A DNA stretch of 64,000 nt. Source: Acetobacteraceae bacterium (lineage in GTDB: Bacteria; Pseudomonadota; Alphaproteobacteria; Acetobacterales; Acetobacteraceae). The stretch is from assembly GCA_947475245.1 (NCBI GenBank), contig CANJLW010000008.1, positions 1 through 64,000 on the forward strand, in the 5' to 3' direction. A program made the position numbers and the translations under genes. Position 1 is the first letter of the stretch. Every line of letters starts with the position of its first letter. The notes beneath the pieces were generated by a model, which was not told the DNA's origin, searched no databases, and saw only the letters and a program-made list of their open reading frames with translations. Of this stretch, positions 9,019 to 17,469 are shown piece by piece.

Positions 9019-9998
9019 CAGCCGTAGACTTCCGGGTTGATGGTGTTTTCCTTGTTCGGCTGCCCGTCGAGCACGCTGAGGATATTGCGCGCGGTGGCGA
9101 CGGCCATGCTCTGGATCGATTCCACTGTCACGCCCGCCATGTGCGGCGAGGAGATCACGGTATCCAATGTCAGCAGCGGATTATCGGCCGGGGTCGGTTC
9201 CTGATCGAACACATCCAGACCGGCGCCCGCGATATGGCCGGAGGTCAGAGCGGCATACAAATCCGCCTCGTCAATGATGCCGCCGCGCGCGGTGTTGACG
9301 ATGAACGCGCCCTTTTTCATCCGCGCGAAGCGGGCGGCGTTGAACATGCCGATCGTCGCCGGGCTTTTCGGGCAGTGGATCGACACGAAATCGACCGTCG
9401 GCAGCGCGGCGTCGAGGTCGGGAACCGGCGTGCACCCGGCGGCGACGATCTTGGCCTGATCCACGTACGGATCGAAGATCAGCACGTTCATGTCAAAGCC
9501 CAGGCAACGGCGCGCCGAACGCGTGCCGATGCGACCGAAGCCCACGATCAGCACGGTTTTGTCGGCCAGTTCCATCGGCGGGGCGGCATGGCGATCGTTC
9601 CATTTGTCGTCGCGCACCAGCCGGTCCATCTGCGTGTTGCGCTTGGCCAGCGCAATGATCAGGTGAAACGCCTGTTCGGCGACGCTGACGGAGTTGGCGG
9701 AACCCGCGACCATCAGCGGCACCCGCCGCGCGGTCAGCGCCGGAACCTCCACCGCGTCGAAGCCGACGCCGATGCGCGCCACGACCTGCATGGCCGGCGA
9801 GGCGTCCATTTCCGTCTGCTTGTACGGCGTGCCCGACAGCGCGATCCCCGCGCAATCCGCCAATTGCGGCAGCAGGTCCTTTTGACCGATTCCGGCCGGA
9901 TAGATCACCGTCTCGATATCTTCCCGCGCCTGGACGATGTCGATGCCTTGCCGGCCCATCGTGTGGGGCAGCATAACCTTGCGCTTGTTGGTGGCCAT
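9018..9998 (-). CDS. D-isomer-specific 2-hydroxyacid dehydrogenase
   Basis: About 326 residues. NAD-binding glycine motif VGFGRIGTRSA (GFGRIG, 153-158) with Asp177 after the second strand favouring NAD. The catalytic set is Arg238 (NTARGG), Glu267 (DQEP) and His286 (SPHMAG). The family reversibly oxidises D-2-hydroxyacids such as phosphoglycerate, glycerate or lactate; the exact substrate is not determined. It sits between an SDR gene (12 bases upstream) and the AhpD-like gene (one-base overlap). Two other family members lie at 28722 and 58886. Confidence 0.87.
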   Translation of the reverse strand: MATNKRKVMLPHTMGRQGIDIVQAREDIETVIYPAGIGQKDLLPQLADCAGIALSGTPYKQTEMDASPAMQVVARIGVGFDAVEVPALTARRVPLMVAGSANSVSVAEQAFHLIIALAKRNTQMDRLVRDDKWNDRHAAPPMELADKTVLIVGFGRIGTRSARRCLGFDMNVLIFDPYVDQAKIVAAGCTPVPDLDAALPTVDFVSIHCPKSPATIGMFNAARFARMKKGAFIVNTARGGIIDEADLYAALTSGHIAGAGLDVFDQEPTPADNPLLTLDTVISSPHMAGVTVESIQSMAVATARNILSVLDGQPNKENTINPEVYG

Positions 9999-10010
9999 GG
10001 GGAGCGTTTC

Positions 10011-10769
10011 CTACAGTTGGCGTTGGATGTTGGCGACATAGCCGCGGTTCCAGGTCGGCGCCAGATGCACCTCGTTCATCACGACGTGCTTCGGCAGGCA
10101 GGCGACATAGCGGATCAGATCGCCGCAATCGGCGGGCTGCACCATGCGCGCGCGCACTTCCGGGCCGACCGGGTTCGGTCGCTTATCCAGAATCGGCGTC
10201 GCGACTTCCCCCGGCAGAAACACGGTGGAGCGGATGCCGTTGATGCATTCCTGCATGTTCAGCCCGTGGCTCATGGCGACGATGCCGTGCTTGGCGGTGA
10301 CATAGATCGGCCCGCTGACGCCGCCGATGAAGCGGCCCGCCATGGATGCGGTGTGAATGATGATCCCGTCCTGCTGCGCGCGCATGAACGGCAGCGCGAC
10401 GGTGACGCAGTACAAGGCGCCGACCAGGTTGCCCTGGATCAGCGTGTCGATCCCTTCGGGCGTCAGCTTGTCCCAGTGCCGATCGACGATGTTCACGCCG
10501 GCATTGTTGACCAGGATATCCAGCCGATCGAACGTGGCCTTGATCCACTCGCCGACCCGACGCACCTGGTCTTTGTCGGTCAGGTCGGCCTGCTGCACAT
10601 GCGCCGTACCGGTCTGGTTGATGCGGCGAGCAACATCCTCCAGCTTATCCAGAGTGCGGCCGGTCAGGATGACCGTGGCGCCCTCGCCCGCCAGGGCCAG
10701 CGCGGCGGCCTCGCCGATGCCCGATCCCGCGCCGGTGACCCAGGCGATTTTCCCGTCCAACTGTCCCAC
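10011..10769 (-). CDS. SDR family oxidoreductase
   Basis: About 252 residues, classical short-chain dehydrogenase with TGAGSGIGEA (12-21), NNAG (88-91), and catalytic Ser142, Tyr156 and Lys160 in TASMAG and YVTAK. It resembles the YdfG/serine dehydrogenase-like clade by overall layout, but the substrate is unassigned. It is the first gene of the minus-strand operon continuing into the hydroxyacid dehydrogenase and the AhpD-like gene. The spacing of 12 bases to the next start supports co-transcription. Confidence 0.86.
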   Translation of the reverse strand: MGQLDGKIAWVTGAGSGIGEAAALALAGEGATVILTGRTLDKLEDVARRINQTGTAHVQQADLTDKDQVRRVGEWIKATFDRLDILVNNAGVNIVDRHWDKLTPEGIDTLIQGNLVGALYCVTVALPFMRAQQDGIIIHTASMAGRFIGGVSGPIYVTAKHGIVAMSHGLNMQECINGIRSTVFLPGEVATPILDKRPNPVGPEVRARMVQPADCGDLIRYVACLPKHVVMNEVHLAPTWNRGYVANIQRQL

Positions 10770-10943
10770 CGGCGTATCCTTTTCTGGCGCTTCCGAAGGG
10801 TAGCATTCAACGGTCGCGGGCGCGGTTCCGCAACCCCCGGCTGTTTTCTCCTTTGGGCTGCTTTCGGCTCCGCCCGCGTGACAAGCCGCCCGGCGCTGCG
10901 TAACTACGGGCGTTGCGTTTCAACGAAGAGTAGAGGACACACC

Positions 10944-11234
10944 ATGGCCAAGGCATACTGGATCAGCGCCTATCGTTCCGTTTCCGACCCCGACAAGCTC
11001 GCGGCCTATGCGAAGCTGGCCGGACCGTCGATCATGGCCGCCGGCGGACGCTTCCTGGCGCGCGGCGAGGCCGCCAAAACCTATGAATCCGGCGTCAAGG
11101 CGCGCACCGTGCTGATCGAGTTCGACAGTGTGGAGCAGGCCATCGCGGCGCATGACAGCCCCGGCTACAAGGCCGCGCTGGATGCGCTGGGCGACGGCGC
11201 GGATCGCGACATCCGGATCGTCGAGGGCGTCTGA
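10944..11234 (+). CDS. DUF1330 domain-containing protein
   Basis: About 96 residues, a compact ferredoxin-like alpha/beta protein. MAKAYWISAYRSVSDPDKL, GGRFLARGEA and a central ARTVLIEFDSVEQAIAAHDS are hallmark DUF1330 segments. The biochemical role of the family is unknown; members often sit beside catabolic genes. The ATG at 10944 follows GTAGAGGACAC; a much longer frame upstream is antisense to the SDR and hydroxyacid dehydrogenase genes and is not coding. The promoter probably lies in the 174-base gap divergent from the SDR gene. Confidence 0.85.
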   Translation: MAKAYWISAYRSVSDPDKLAAYAKLAGPSIMAAGGRFLARGEAAKTYESGVKARTVLIEFDSVEQAIAAHDSPGYKAALDALGDGADRDIRIVEGV

Positions 11235-11368
11235 ACCACGGCGGCACGCCCTTCCCGTTCCGGCGGGGCGTGCCTTCACCCTCCTCGCTCCCCCTCCCGC
11301 ATCGCTTTTCGCTTCGGCCGAGCCATGCCAACCTGCGGGACGAGAACAATCGAAGGGGGAAATAAACC

Positions 11369-12112
11369 ATGAGACTCGCAGGCAAGGTCGCAATCATCAC
11401 CGGCGCGGCATCCGGCATGGGGGCAGCAACGGCGCGCATGTTCGCGCGCGAAGGCGCCAAGGTCGTCATCGCCGACGTGCTGGCCCATGAAGGCGCGGAG
11501 GTCGTCGCCTCCATCGGCGCGGCGGCGCGCTTCGAACAACTCGACGTCACCGACGAACCCAACTGGGAAGCCGTCGTCGCGTCCACCGTCCGACACTTCG
11601 GCCGTCTGGATATCCTGGTGAATAACGCGGGCGTGTCCGGCAGCGCCGAACAAGACCTTTACAGCACCGCCGCCTGGAACCGCATCATGGCGATCAACGC
11701 CACCGGCCCGTTCCTCGGCATGAAATATGCCATTCCCGCCATGGTCCAAAGCGGCGGCGGCGCCATCGTCAACCTGTCGTCGATCGCCGGCATCATCGGC
11801 AGCGAGGGCATTCACATGGCCTATAACGCGTCCAAGGCCGCCGTCCGGCTGATGACCAAATCCGTCGCCGTGCAGCATGCGAAGGATAACATCCGCGCCA
11901 ATTCGGTCCATCCGGGCATCATGCCCGCCATGCGTACCTCCGGTCGCACCGCCGAACCGGCCGTGCGGGAAAAGCGCATGGGCGTGATCCCGATGCGCCG
12001 CCCCGGCGAGGTGGACGAGGTCGCCTACGCCATTCTGTTCCTGGCATCCGACGAATCATCCTACGTCACCGGCTCCGAAATCCACGTCGACGGCGGTGCC
12101 ATCGCCATCTGA
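11369..12112 (+). CDS. SDR family oxidoreductase
   Basis: About 247 residues with TGAASGMGAAT (11-21), NNAG (85-88), and catalytic Ser138, Tyr152 and Lys156 in NLSSIAG and AYNASK. The end, YVTGSEIHVDGG, is typical of 3-oxoacyl-reductase and cyclopentanol-dehydrogenase-like enzymes. GAAGGGGGAA precedes the ATG at 11369. It appears to be a single-gene unit 134 bases after the DUF1330 gene, followed by a strong hairpin before ribD. Confidence 0.86.
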   Translation: MRLAGKVAIITGAASGMGAATARMFAREGAKVVIADVLAHEGAEVVASIGAAARFEQLDVTDEPNWEAVVASTVRHFGRLDILVNNAGVSGSAEQDLYSTAAWNRIMAINATGPFLGMKYAIPAMVQSGGGAIVNLSSIAGIIGSEGIHMAYNASKAAVRLMTKSVAVQHAKDNIRANSVHPGIMPAMRTSGRTAEPAVREKRMGVIPMRRPGEVDEVAYAILFLASDESSYVTGSEIHVDGGAIAI

Positions 12113-12121
12113 TACCGAACC

Positions 12122-12152
12122 CGCGCGCGTGGGATTGCTGCCCATGCGCGCG
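12122..12152. terminator. Strong GC hairpin between the SDR gene and ribD
   Basis: Arms 12122-12133 and 12141-12152 can form a 12-base-pair stem (one G-U pair) around a seven-base loop. No run of T follows, so it is not a canonical intrinsic terminator, but it could attenuate or insulate ribD. I looked for an FMN riboswitch in this short leader and saw none. Confidence 0.4.
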
Positions 12153-12196
12153 CAAGGGTTCCGCCGCCGAACGAGTTCGGTCTATCGTGAACGATC

Positions 12197-13318
12197 ATGC
12201 CGAACTTCTCACCCGACGATCACGACCACATGCGCGCCGCCCTGGCTCTGGCTCGGCGCGGTCTCGGCTCGACATGGCCGAACCCTTGCGTCGGCTGCGT
12301 CATCGTCAACAATGGGCGCGTCGTCGGGCGCGGCCTGACGGCCCCGGGGGGACGCCCGCACGCCGAACCCACCGCGCTCTCCATGGCCGGCGATCGGGCG
12401 CGCGGTGCCACCGCCTATGTCACGCTGGAACCCTGCTGCCACTGGGGCCGAACCCCGCCCTGCACCGATGCCCTGATCGCTGCCGGCGTCGCGCGTGTCG
12501 TGATTGCCGAACGCGACCCCGATCCGCGCGTCGACAGCATGGGCGCGGCGACCCTGCGCGCCGCCGGCATTCAGGTCGACGAAGGCCTGTTGGCCGACGA
12601 TGCCCGCGATACCCTCGCGGGCTTCCTGTCGCGCGTGACCAAGGGCCGCCCGCTGGTGACGTTGAAACTGGCCTCCACGCTCGACGGCCGCATCGCCACC
12701 GCCACCGGCGAAAGCCAATGGATCACGGGACCCGGCGCCCGCAGAGCCGCGCATGCCATCCGCGGACGCAGCGACGCCGTGCTTGTCGGCATCGGCACCG
12801 TCCTGGCCGACGATCCGGACCTGACCTGCCGTATCCCCGGCTTTCGTCAAACGCCGATCGTGCGGATCGTCGTCGATTCCCAATTGCGCACCCCGACCGA
12901 GGCCCGCCTTGTCGCCACCGCCCGCGATAATCCGACCTGGATTCTGCACCGCCCCGACGCACCCGCCGCACGCGCCCTGGCGCTGAGCGAACGCGGCGTC
13001 GTCACGATCCCCGTACCCTCCGCCAATCCAGGCGTGGACCTGACCGAAGCCATGCAGGCCCTTGGCAACGCCGGGATCACCCGACTGATGATCGAAGGCG
13101 GCGGCCTGATCGCCGGCGCCGCGCTGCGCGCCGACCTGGTCGATCGCCTCGCATGGTTTCATGCGCCGGCAATAATCGGCGGAGACGGCTGGCCAGCGGT
13201 GCAAGCCTTCGGTATCGAAGCACTCGCGGACATGCCGCGCTTTACACCGACCCGAACGACACCACTTGCTACCCTGAACGGGTCGGACACACTGACCGAA
13301 TACACAAGGCAGACCTGA
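12197..13318 (+). CDS. ribD: Bifunctional riboflavin deaminase/reductase RibD
   Basis: About 373 residues. The N-terminal cytidine-deaminase-like domain carries WPNPCVGCVIV, HAEPTAL (His55, Glu57) and TLEPCCHWGRTPPC (Cys80, Cys89), the zinc site that deaminates the pyrimidine intermediate of riboflavin synthesis. The C-terminal reductase domain begins near residue 150 (LVTLKLASTLDGRIAT) and includes LMIEGGGLIAGAAL. First gene of ribD-ribE-ribB(X)-ribH-nusB; ribE starts directly after its stop. No clear ribosome-binding site precedes the ATG at 12197, and no other start fits the alignment better. Confidence 0.95.
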   Translation: MPNFSPDDHDHMRAALALARRGLGSTWPNPCVGCVIVNNGRVVGRGLTAPGGRPHAEPTALSMAGDRARGATAYVTLEPCCHWGRTPPCTDALIAAGVARVVIAERDPDPRVDSMGAATLRAAGIQVDEGLLADDARDTLAGFLSRVTKGRPLVTLKLASTLDGRIATATGESQWITGPGARRAAHAIRGRSDAVLVGIGTVLADDPDLTCRIPGFRQTPIVRIVVDSQLRTPTEARLVATARDNPTWILHRPDAPAARALALSERGVVTIPVPSANPGVDLTEAMQALGNAGITRLMIEGGGLIAGAALRADLVDRLAWFHAPAIIGGDGWPAVQAFGIEALADMPRFTPTRTTPLATLNGSDTLTEYTRQT

Positions 13319-13936
13319 ATGTTTACCGGCATCATCACCGCGCTCGGCACGGTCCGGACCATCGACCCCATCGGCACGGATGCCGCCGGACGACCGCGCG
13401 ACATGCGCCTTGTCATCGGCACGCCCGCCGAATTCATGGCCGGATCGGTCGCCATGGGTGCATCCATCGCCTGTTCCGGCTGCTGCCTGACCGTCGTCGA
13501 TCAAGGCCCCGACTGGTTCGCCGTCGATGTGTCCGCCGAAACCCTGGCCCACACGCGGTTGGGCGAATGGGTCCCAGGCTCCCGCGTCAATCTCGAACGC
13601 TCGCTGCGCATGGGCGACGAACTCGGCGGCCATATCGTTTCCGGCCACGTCGACGGCATCGGCCGCACCCTGTCCGCCACCCCGGAAAACGGCTCTACCC
13701 GCTGGCGCTTTCAGGTGCCGAAATCACTCGCCCGCTTCATCGCCGCCAAGGGCAGCGTCGCCATCGACGGCGTATCGTTGACGGTGAACGACGTGACCGA
13801 GGACACGTTCGGCGTCAACATCATCCCCCATACCGCGTCCGTCACCGGCTTCGGCACCCTGGCCCCCGGCGACGCGGTCAACATCGAAATCGATATGCTG
13901 GCGCGCTATGTCGCCCGCCTCGCGGAGACGAAGTGA
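13319..13936 (+). CDS. ribE: Riboflavin synthase, alpha subunit
   Basis: About 205 residues in two homologous lumazine-binding halves: [15 protein letters not shown] with SGCCLTVVD in the first, and [12 protein letters not shown] with [11 protein letters not shown] in the second. The enzyme dismutates two 6,7-dimethyl-8-ribityllumazine molecules to riboflavin. The ATG begins immediately after the ribD stop and the final TGA overlaps the next ATG by one base, so the genes are translationally coupled. Confidence 0.95.
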   Translation: MFTGIITALGTVRTIDPIGTDAAGRPRDMRLVIGTPAEFMAGSVAMGASIACSGCCLTVVDQGPDWFAVDVSAETLAHTRLGEWVPGSRVNLERSLRMGDELGGHIVSGHVDGIGRTLSATPENGSTRWRFQVPKSLARFIAAKGSVAIDGVSLTVNDVTEDTFGVNIIPHTASVTGFGTLAPGDAVNIEIDMLARYVARLAETK

Positions 13937-15093
13937 TGGAAAACCTGCAACACCAGAGCTTCGTGACCACGGAACTCTCCCGATACCTCGCCTCGGCCGA
14001 GGAATTGATCGAAGAAGCCCGCAACGGTCGCATGTTCATCCTGGTCGACGACGAAGACCGCGAGAACGAAGGCGACCTGGTCATTCCCGCCCAGTTCGCC
14101 ACGCCCGACGCCATCAACTTCATGGCCCGCTTCGCCCGCGGCCTGATCTGCCTCGCCATGACCCCGCAGCGGGTCGAAAAACTCGGCCTGCCGCTCATGA
14201 GCCAGCAGAACGGCACCCGCCACCAGACCGCGTTCACCGTCTCGATCGAAGCGCGTGAAGGCGTCACCACCGGGATTTCCGCCGCCGATCGCGCCAAAAC
14301 CATCGCCGTCGCCATCAATTCCGACAGCACCCGCGACGATATCACCACCCCAGGTCACGTTTTCCCGCTGATGGCCCGCGAAGGCGGCACCCTGGTGCGC
14401 GCCGGCCATACCGAGGCATCCGTCGACATCGCTCGCAAGGCAGGTCTGTCACCCGCCGCCGTGATCTGCGAGATCATGAACGACGACGGCACCATGGCCC
14501 GTCTCCCCGACCTCATCACCTTCGCCCAGCACCACAACCTCAAGCTCGGCACCATCGCCGATCTGATCGCCCACCGCCGGTTGACCGAACGGCTGGTGCG
14601 CAAGGTGGAAGAAGGCACGTTCACCCATGCCGCCGGCGGCGAATGGCGCGCCCTGGTCTATGCCAATACGGTCGAATACCAGGAACATCTGGTGCTGGTG
14701 AAAGGCGACGTGTCCGGACCGGAACCGGTCATGGTGCGCATGCACGCCGTCGATCTGCTCGACGACATGACCGCCTCTCCGCACTGGATCGCCATCCATA
14801 ATGCCATGCACATGATCGGCAACGCCGGGCGCGGCGTGGTCGTGCTGATCCGCGAACACCGCAAGACCGCACTGGCCGAACGGGTCCGCCAACTGACCAG
14901 CACCGAACGCCCCCAGCGGGAGCTGCGCGATTACGGCATCGGCGCCCAGATCTTGCTCGATCTCGGCGTGACCAACATGATCCTGTTGACCAATCGCCGC
15001 CGTACCGTCATCGGACTCGACGGTTACGGGCTGAACATTGTCGAACAACGGCCGATCCCGAACCTGATCAACGCGAAAACAGACGAGAACTGA
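13936..15093 (+). CDS. ribB: 3,4-dihydroxy-2-butanone-4-phosphate synthase with degenerate GTP cyclohydrolase II domain (RibBX)
   Basis: About 385 residues. The first 225 or so form the RibB domain, with the acidic motif [12 protein letters not shown] (38-49) and [14 protein letters not shown], which makes the four-carbon unit from ribulose 5-phosphate. The remainder aligns with GTP cyclohydrolase II ([36 protein letters not shown]) but lacks the three zinc cysteines (normally ECLTGD and RCDCG) and the GRNIG segment. A degenerate RibX domain of this sort is known in other alphaproteobacteria. GTP cyclohydrolase II activity must therefore come from another locus. The start overlaps the ribE stop (GTGATG). 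Confidence 0.93.
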   Translation: MENLQHQSFVTTELSRYLASAEELIEEARNGRMFILVDDEDRENEGDLVIPAQFATPDAINFMARFARGLICLAMTPQRVEKLGLPLMSQQNGTRHQTAFTVSIEAREGVTTGISAADRAKTIAVAINSDSTRDDITTPGHVFPLMAREGGTLVRAGHTEASVDIARKAGLSPAAVICEIMNDDGTMARLPDLITFAQHHNLKLGTIADLIAHRRLTERLVRKVEEGTFTHAAGGEWRALVYANTVEYQEHLVLVKGDVSGPEPVMVRMHAVDLLDDMTASPHWIAIHNAMHMIGNAGRGVVVLIREHRKTALAERVRQLTSTERPQRELRDYGIGAQILLDLGVTNMILLTNRRRTVIGLDGYGLNIVEQRPIPNLINAKTDEN

Positions 15094-15103
15094 GACCCAT
15101 TCC

Positions 15104-15586
15104 ATGAGCACGCAGGACGCCGAACTCCCCAAAGCGCCGGTTGTCGCCGGCCCGCCGCCGCATCTGCTGATCCTGCGCGCGCCCTATTATCGCGCCGTGG
15201 TCGATGGGCTGACCCAGGGCGCGGAACGCATCCTGACCGAAGCCGGCGGCACGTTCGAAGTCCTCGACGTCGCCGGCGCGTTCGAACTGCCGCAGGCGAT
15301 CCGCCTTGCCGTGCGCGGCAAGCAGCGCTTCGACGGCTTCGTGGCGCTGGGCTGCATCGTGCGCGGTGAAACCGACCACTACGATTTCATCTGCGCCGCC
15401 ACCATGCACGCCTTCCAGACGGTCGCGCTTCAGGACTCCCTGTGTCTCGGCACCGGCCTGCTGACCTGTGACAACCTGGCGCAGGCCGAAGCACGGTCCG
15501 GCCAGGATGGCCATAACAAAGGCGCCGAAGCCGCCGCCGCCGCCCTGTTGCAGATTTCCGCGGCCCGTCGACTCGGGGCGGCGTGA
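15104..15586 (+). CDS. ribH: 6,7-dimethyl-8-ribityllumazine synthase
   Basis: About 160 residues. Lumazine synthase landmarks are VAGAFELPQAI, ALGCIVRGETDHYDFI (with the catalytic His) and GLLTCDNLAQAEAR. It condenses the pyrimidine and butanone intermediates and normally assembles into pentamers or 60-mers. It starts 10 bases after ribB(X) and ends in a GTGA overlap with nusB. Confidence 0.95.
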   Translation: MSTQDAELPKAPVVAGPPPHLLILRAPYYRAVVDGLTQGAERILTEAGGTFEVLDVAGAFELPQAIRLAVRGKQRFDGFVALGCIVRGETDHYDFICAATMHAFQTVALQDSLCLGTGLLTCDNLAQAEARSGQDGHNKGAEAAAAALLQISAARRLGAA

Positions 15587-16059
15587 CCCGCGCCCCCAAG
15601 GCTCGTTCGCGCACCGCCTCTCGCGTCGCCGCCGTGCAGGCGCTGTTCCAGAGCGAGCAGGCACCGGAAAGTGCTGAAACCGTCATCGATCAGTTCGTGC
15701 GACACCGGCTGGGCGACCTGCCGGGCACGGATGGGTTCGAAGACGGTCGCGTCCCCGATGCCGAAGTGCCGCTGTTCAGCCGCGTCGTACGCTCCGCCGT
15801 GCTGCAACAGGACACCATCGATCGCATGCTGACCGAGGCGCTGCCGGACGATTGGCCGCTCGCGCGCCTGGACCCGGTGCTGCGCGCCTTGCTGCGCGCC
15901 GGCGGGGCGGAGTTGATGATGGCGGGCGGCCCACCGCCCAAGGTCGTGATCAACGAGTATCTCGACGTCGCCCGCGGCTTCTTCACCGGGCCGGAGACCG
16001 GCATCGCCAACGCCGTGCTCGACCGGCTGGCGCGCCTGTTGCAGCCCGACGCTTTCTGA
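15583..16059 (+). CDS. nusB: Transcription antitermination factor NusB
   Basis: About 158 residues of all-helical NusB fold: ARSRTASRVAAVQALFQSEQ at the N-terminus and LLRAGGAELM, KVVINEYLDVARGFF and ANAVLDRLARLL at the C-terminus. It binds boxA RNA with NusE during rRNA antitermination. The start is GTG, overlapping the ribH stop as GTGA. The ribH-nusB pairing is a common bacterial arrangement, which strengthens both calls. Confidence 0.93.
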   Translation: MTRAPKARSRTASRVAAVQALFQSEQAPESAETVIDQFVRHRLGDLPGTDGFEDGRVPDAEVPLFSRVVRSAVLQQDTIDRMLTEALPDDWPLARLDPVLRALLRAGGAELMMAGGPPPKVVINEYLDVARGFFTGPETGIANAVLDRLARLLQPDAF

Positions 16060-16070
16060 CGAGGCCCATC

Positions 16071-16478
16071 ATGCCATTCGACGATTCCGGACCACGCGGC
16101 GGACGGCGCCAACCGTCCTACAACGTGCTGGGCGGGACGCTGGAACCCTGCTCGATGCAGCCGCTGACCGGATTTTTCCGTAACGGCTGCTGCGACACCA
16201 GCCCACAGGACGTCGGCAGTCACACGGTGTGCGCGGTGATGACGGCCGAGTTCCTGGCGTTCAGCAAGGCCAGCGGCAACGACCTGTCGACACCGATGCC
16301 GCAATTCGGCTTCGCCGGCCTGAAACCCGGCGACCGCTGGTGCCTCTGCGCGCCGCGCTGGCAAGAGGCCCTGAAAGCCAACGCCGCCCCCCAGGTCGTG
16401 CTGCGCGCCACCGAGTCAGGCGCGCTGCAATGGTGCGACCTGGATGACCTGAAACGCCACGCCGTCGACGCCGGATAA
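16071..16478 (+). CDS. DUF2237 family protein
   Basis: About 135 residues. LGGTLEPCSMQPLTGFFRNG, the double Cys in NGCCDT, GSHTVCAVMTAEFLAFS and PGDRWCLCAPRWQEA match the DUF2237 family, a small Cys-rich conserved protein of unknown function. It begins 11 bases after nusB and may be read with the riboflavin operon. The longer frame upstream of the ATG at 16071 overlaps nusB and is not used. Confidence 0.88.
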   Translation: MPFDDSGPRGGRRQPSYNVLGGTLEPCSMQPLTGFFRNGCCDTSPQDVGSHTVCAVMTAEFLAFSKASGNDLSTPMPQFGFAGLKPGDRWCLCAPRWQEALKANAAPQVVLRATESGALQWCDLDDLKRHAVDAG

Positions 16479-16601
16479 AACGACCCGTCCCGCGCGCTCG
16501 ACACGTGGAAGCGCTCGCCGCTCCGCATGCGGCGTTCTTCAACTCACCGTTCAGGCAATTCCGGCCCTACGGCCGCGAGCAAGCACAATCTGCAAGCGAT
16601 A

Positions 16602-16642
16602 TTGACTTGACCCCATCCTGTAGCTACATTTTCGTAGATACA
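16602..16642 (+). promoter_or_regulatory. Promoter and palindromic operator of the brnTA pair
   Basis: TTGACT (16602-16607) and TACATT (16625-16630) are separated by 17 bases, a good sigma-70-type promoter. A perfect palindrome TGTAGCTACA (16619-16628) overlaps the -10 box, and a related half-site GTAGATACA follows at 16634-16642. BrnA antitoxins are known to repress their own operons, so this is the expected binding site (inference). Confidence 0.65.
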
Positions 16643-16652
16643 GGGGGCCATC

Positions 16653-16931
16653 TTGCGCTGGACGTGGGACCCGGACAAAGACGCGATCAATCGCCGCCGG
16701 CATAAGCTGCCGCTGAGTATCGGCGAGGTCGCGCTCGCAGACCCGTTGGCTCTGTCCAAGCCCGATCTCCATCCCGACGGCGATCGTTGGGATACGCTTT
16801 GCAAGGCCGGGAATGTGCTGCTGTTCATCGTGCACACCTGGCCGGACGATGACGATACGCCAGGCCGGATCATCAGTGCGAGGAAGGCCACCTCGCACGA
16901 GCGGAGAGCATATGAAGATGGCGAAGGTTAG
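16653..16931 (+). CDS. brnT: BrnT family toxin
   Basis: About 92 residues of the RelE-like BrnT family: RWTWDPDKDAINRRRHKL at the N-terminus, LADPLAL, then LLFIVHTW and a closing RIISARKATSHERRAYE, the characteristic family end. BrnT is a ribonuclease toxin that halts translation. The start must be TTG at 16653, preceded by CAGGGGG, because the family motif begins at once. The reading frame overlaps the start of brnA by 20 bases, the usual toxin-first order of this system. Confidence 0.9.
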   Translation: MRWTWDPDKDAINRRRHKLPLSIGEVALADPLALSKPDLHPDGDRWDTLCKAGNVLLFIVHTWPDDDDTPGRIISARKATSHERRAYEDGEG

Positions 16932-17187
16932 AAAACTGACGGCTGAAGAACAGTCCGCGCTCGACGCGCTCGCTGCCATGCCGGACAGCGAGATCGACAC
17001 CTCGGACATGCCGGAAGTCAGGGATTGGAGCGGGGCCGTCCGCGGCGGGCTCTATCGCCCCGTGAAACGGCTGACGTCCCTGCGTTTGGACGCGGACCTG
17101 CTGGAATGGTTCAAGCGCGACGGCGAGGGATACCAGACCCGGATCAACGCCGCCCTGCGGGAATATGTCGAGCGTCACCACCGGTGA
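16912..17187 (+). CDS. brnA: BrnA family antitoxin
   Basis: About 91 residues. The C-terminal ribbon-helix-helix-type segment, RLTSLRLDADLLEWFK followed by GEGYQTRINAALREYV, is the BrnA signature; it neutralises BrnT and binds the operon promoter. The ATG at 16912 has GGAGAG upstream; a second ATG two codons later is possible. It overlaps brnT by 20 bases, giving translational coupling. Confidence 0.88.
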   Translation: MKMAKVRKLTAEEQSALDALAAMPDSEIDTSDMPEVRDWSGAVRGGLYRPVKRLTSLRLDADLLEWFKRDGEGYQTRINAALREYVERHHR

Positions 17188-17469
17188 TGCCGATTCCCTT
17201 CCATTCGAAGGTCCGCGCCCGATAGGAATTCACGGGTACACGAGGTGCGTAAGGACCACCGAAACCCATGCCCCCGTCGAGCAATACTCAGACCGACCAA
17301 GCCAAGGCTCAGCAGCGCGATACCTGCGTATCCGGTACGTCTGTCAGTGTGAGGTCGCTACTGCTGATCCATAGGATTCGCTTATCGCCCCGTGCAACGA
17401 TCGGACCTTCGTCGATCCGATCCTGCCCGCCGATCAGTGGTTCGTAACCGTCCCTAACGCAAAGGAAGA
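17188..17469. other. Intergenic region between brnA and ilvE
   Basis: No gene or RNA is recognisable. An inverted repeat (GATCGGA 17399-17405 and TCCGATC 17416-17422) could form a small hairpin between the convergent genes but has no T-run. The segment is less codon-like than its surroundings. Confidence 0.35.

Noticed and set aside
9141-10943. Long plus-strand frame upstream of the DUF1330 gene
   Set aside because: It is antisense to the hydroxyacid dehydrogenase and SDR genes; only the part from 10944 has family character and a ribosome-binding site.
12113-12196. Possible FMN riboswitch before ribD
   Set aside because: The leader is only 84 bases and shows a single long stem, not the multi-helix FMN aptamer.
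17165-17374. 69-codon plus-strand frame after brnA
   Set aside because: No ribosome-binding site, no recognisable sequence, and it overlaps the brnA end.
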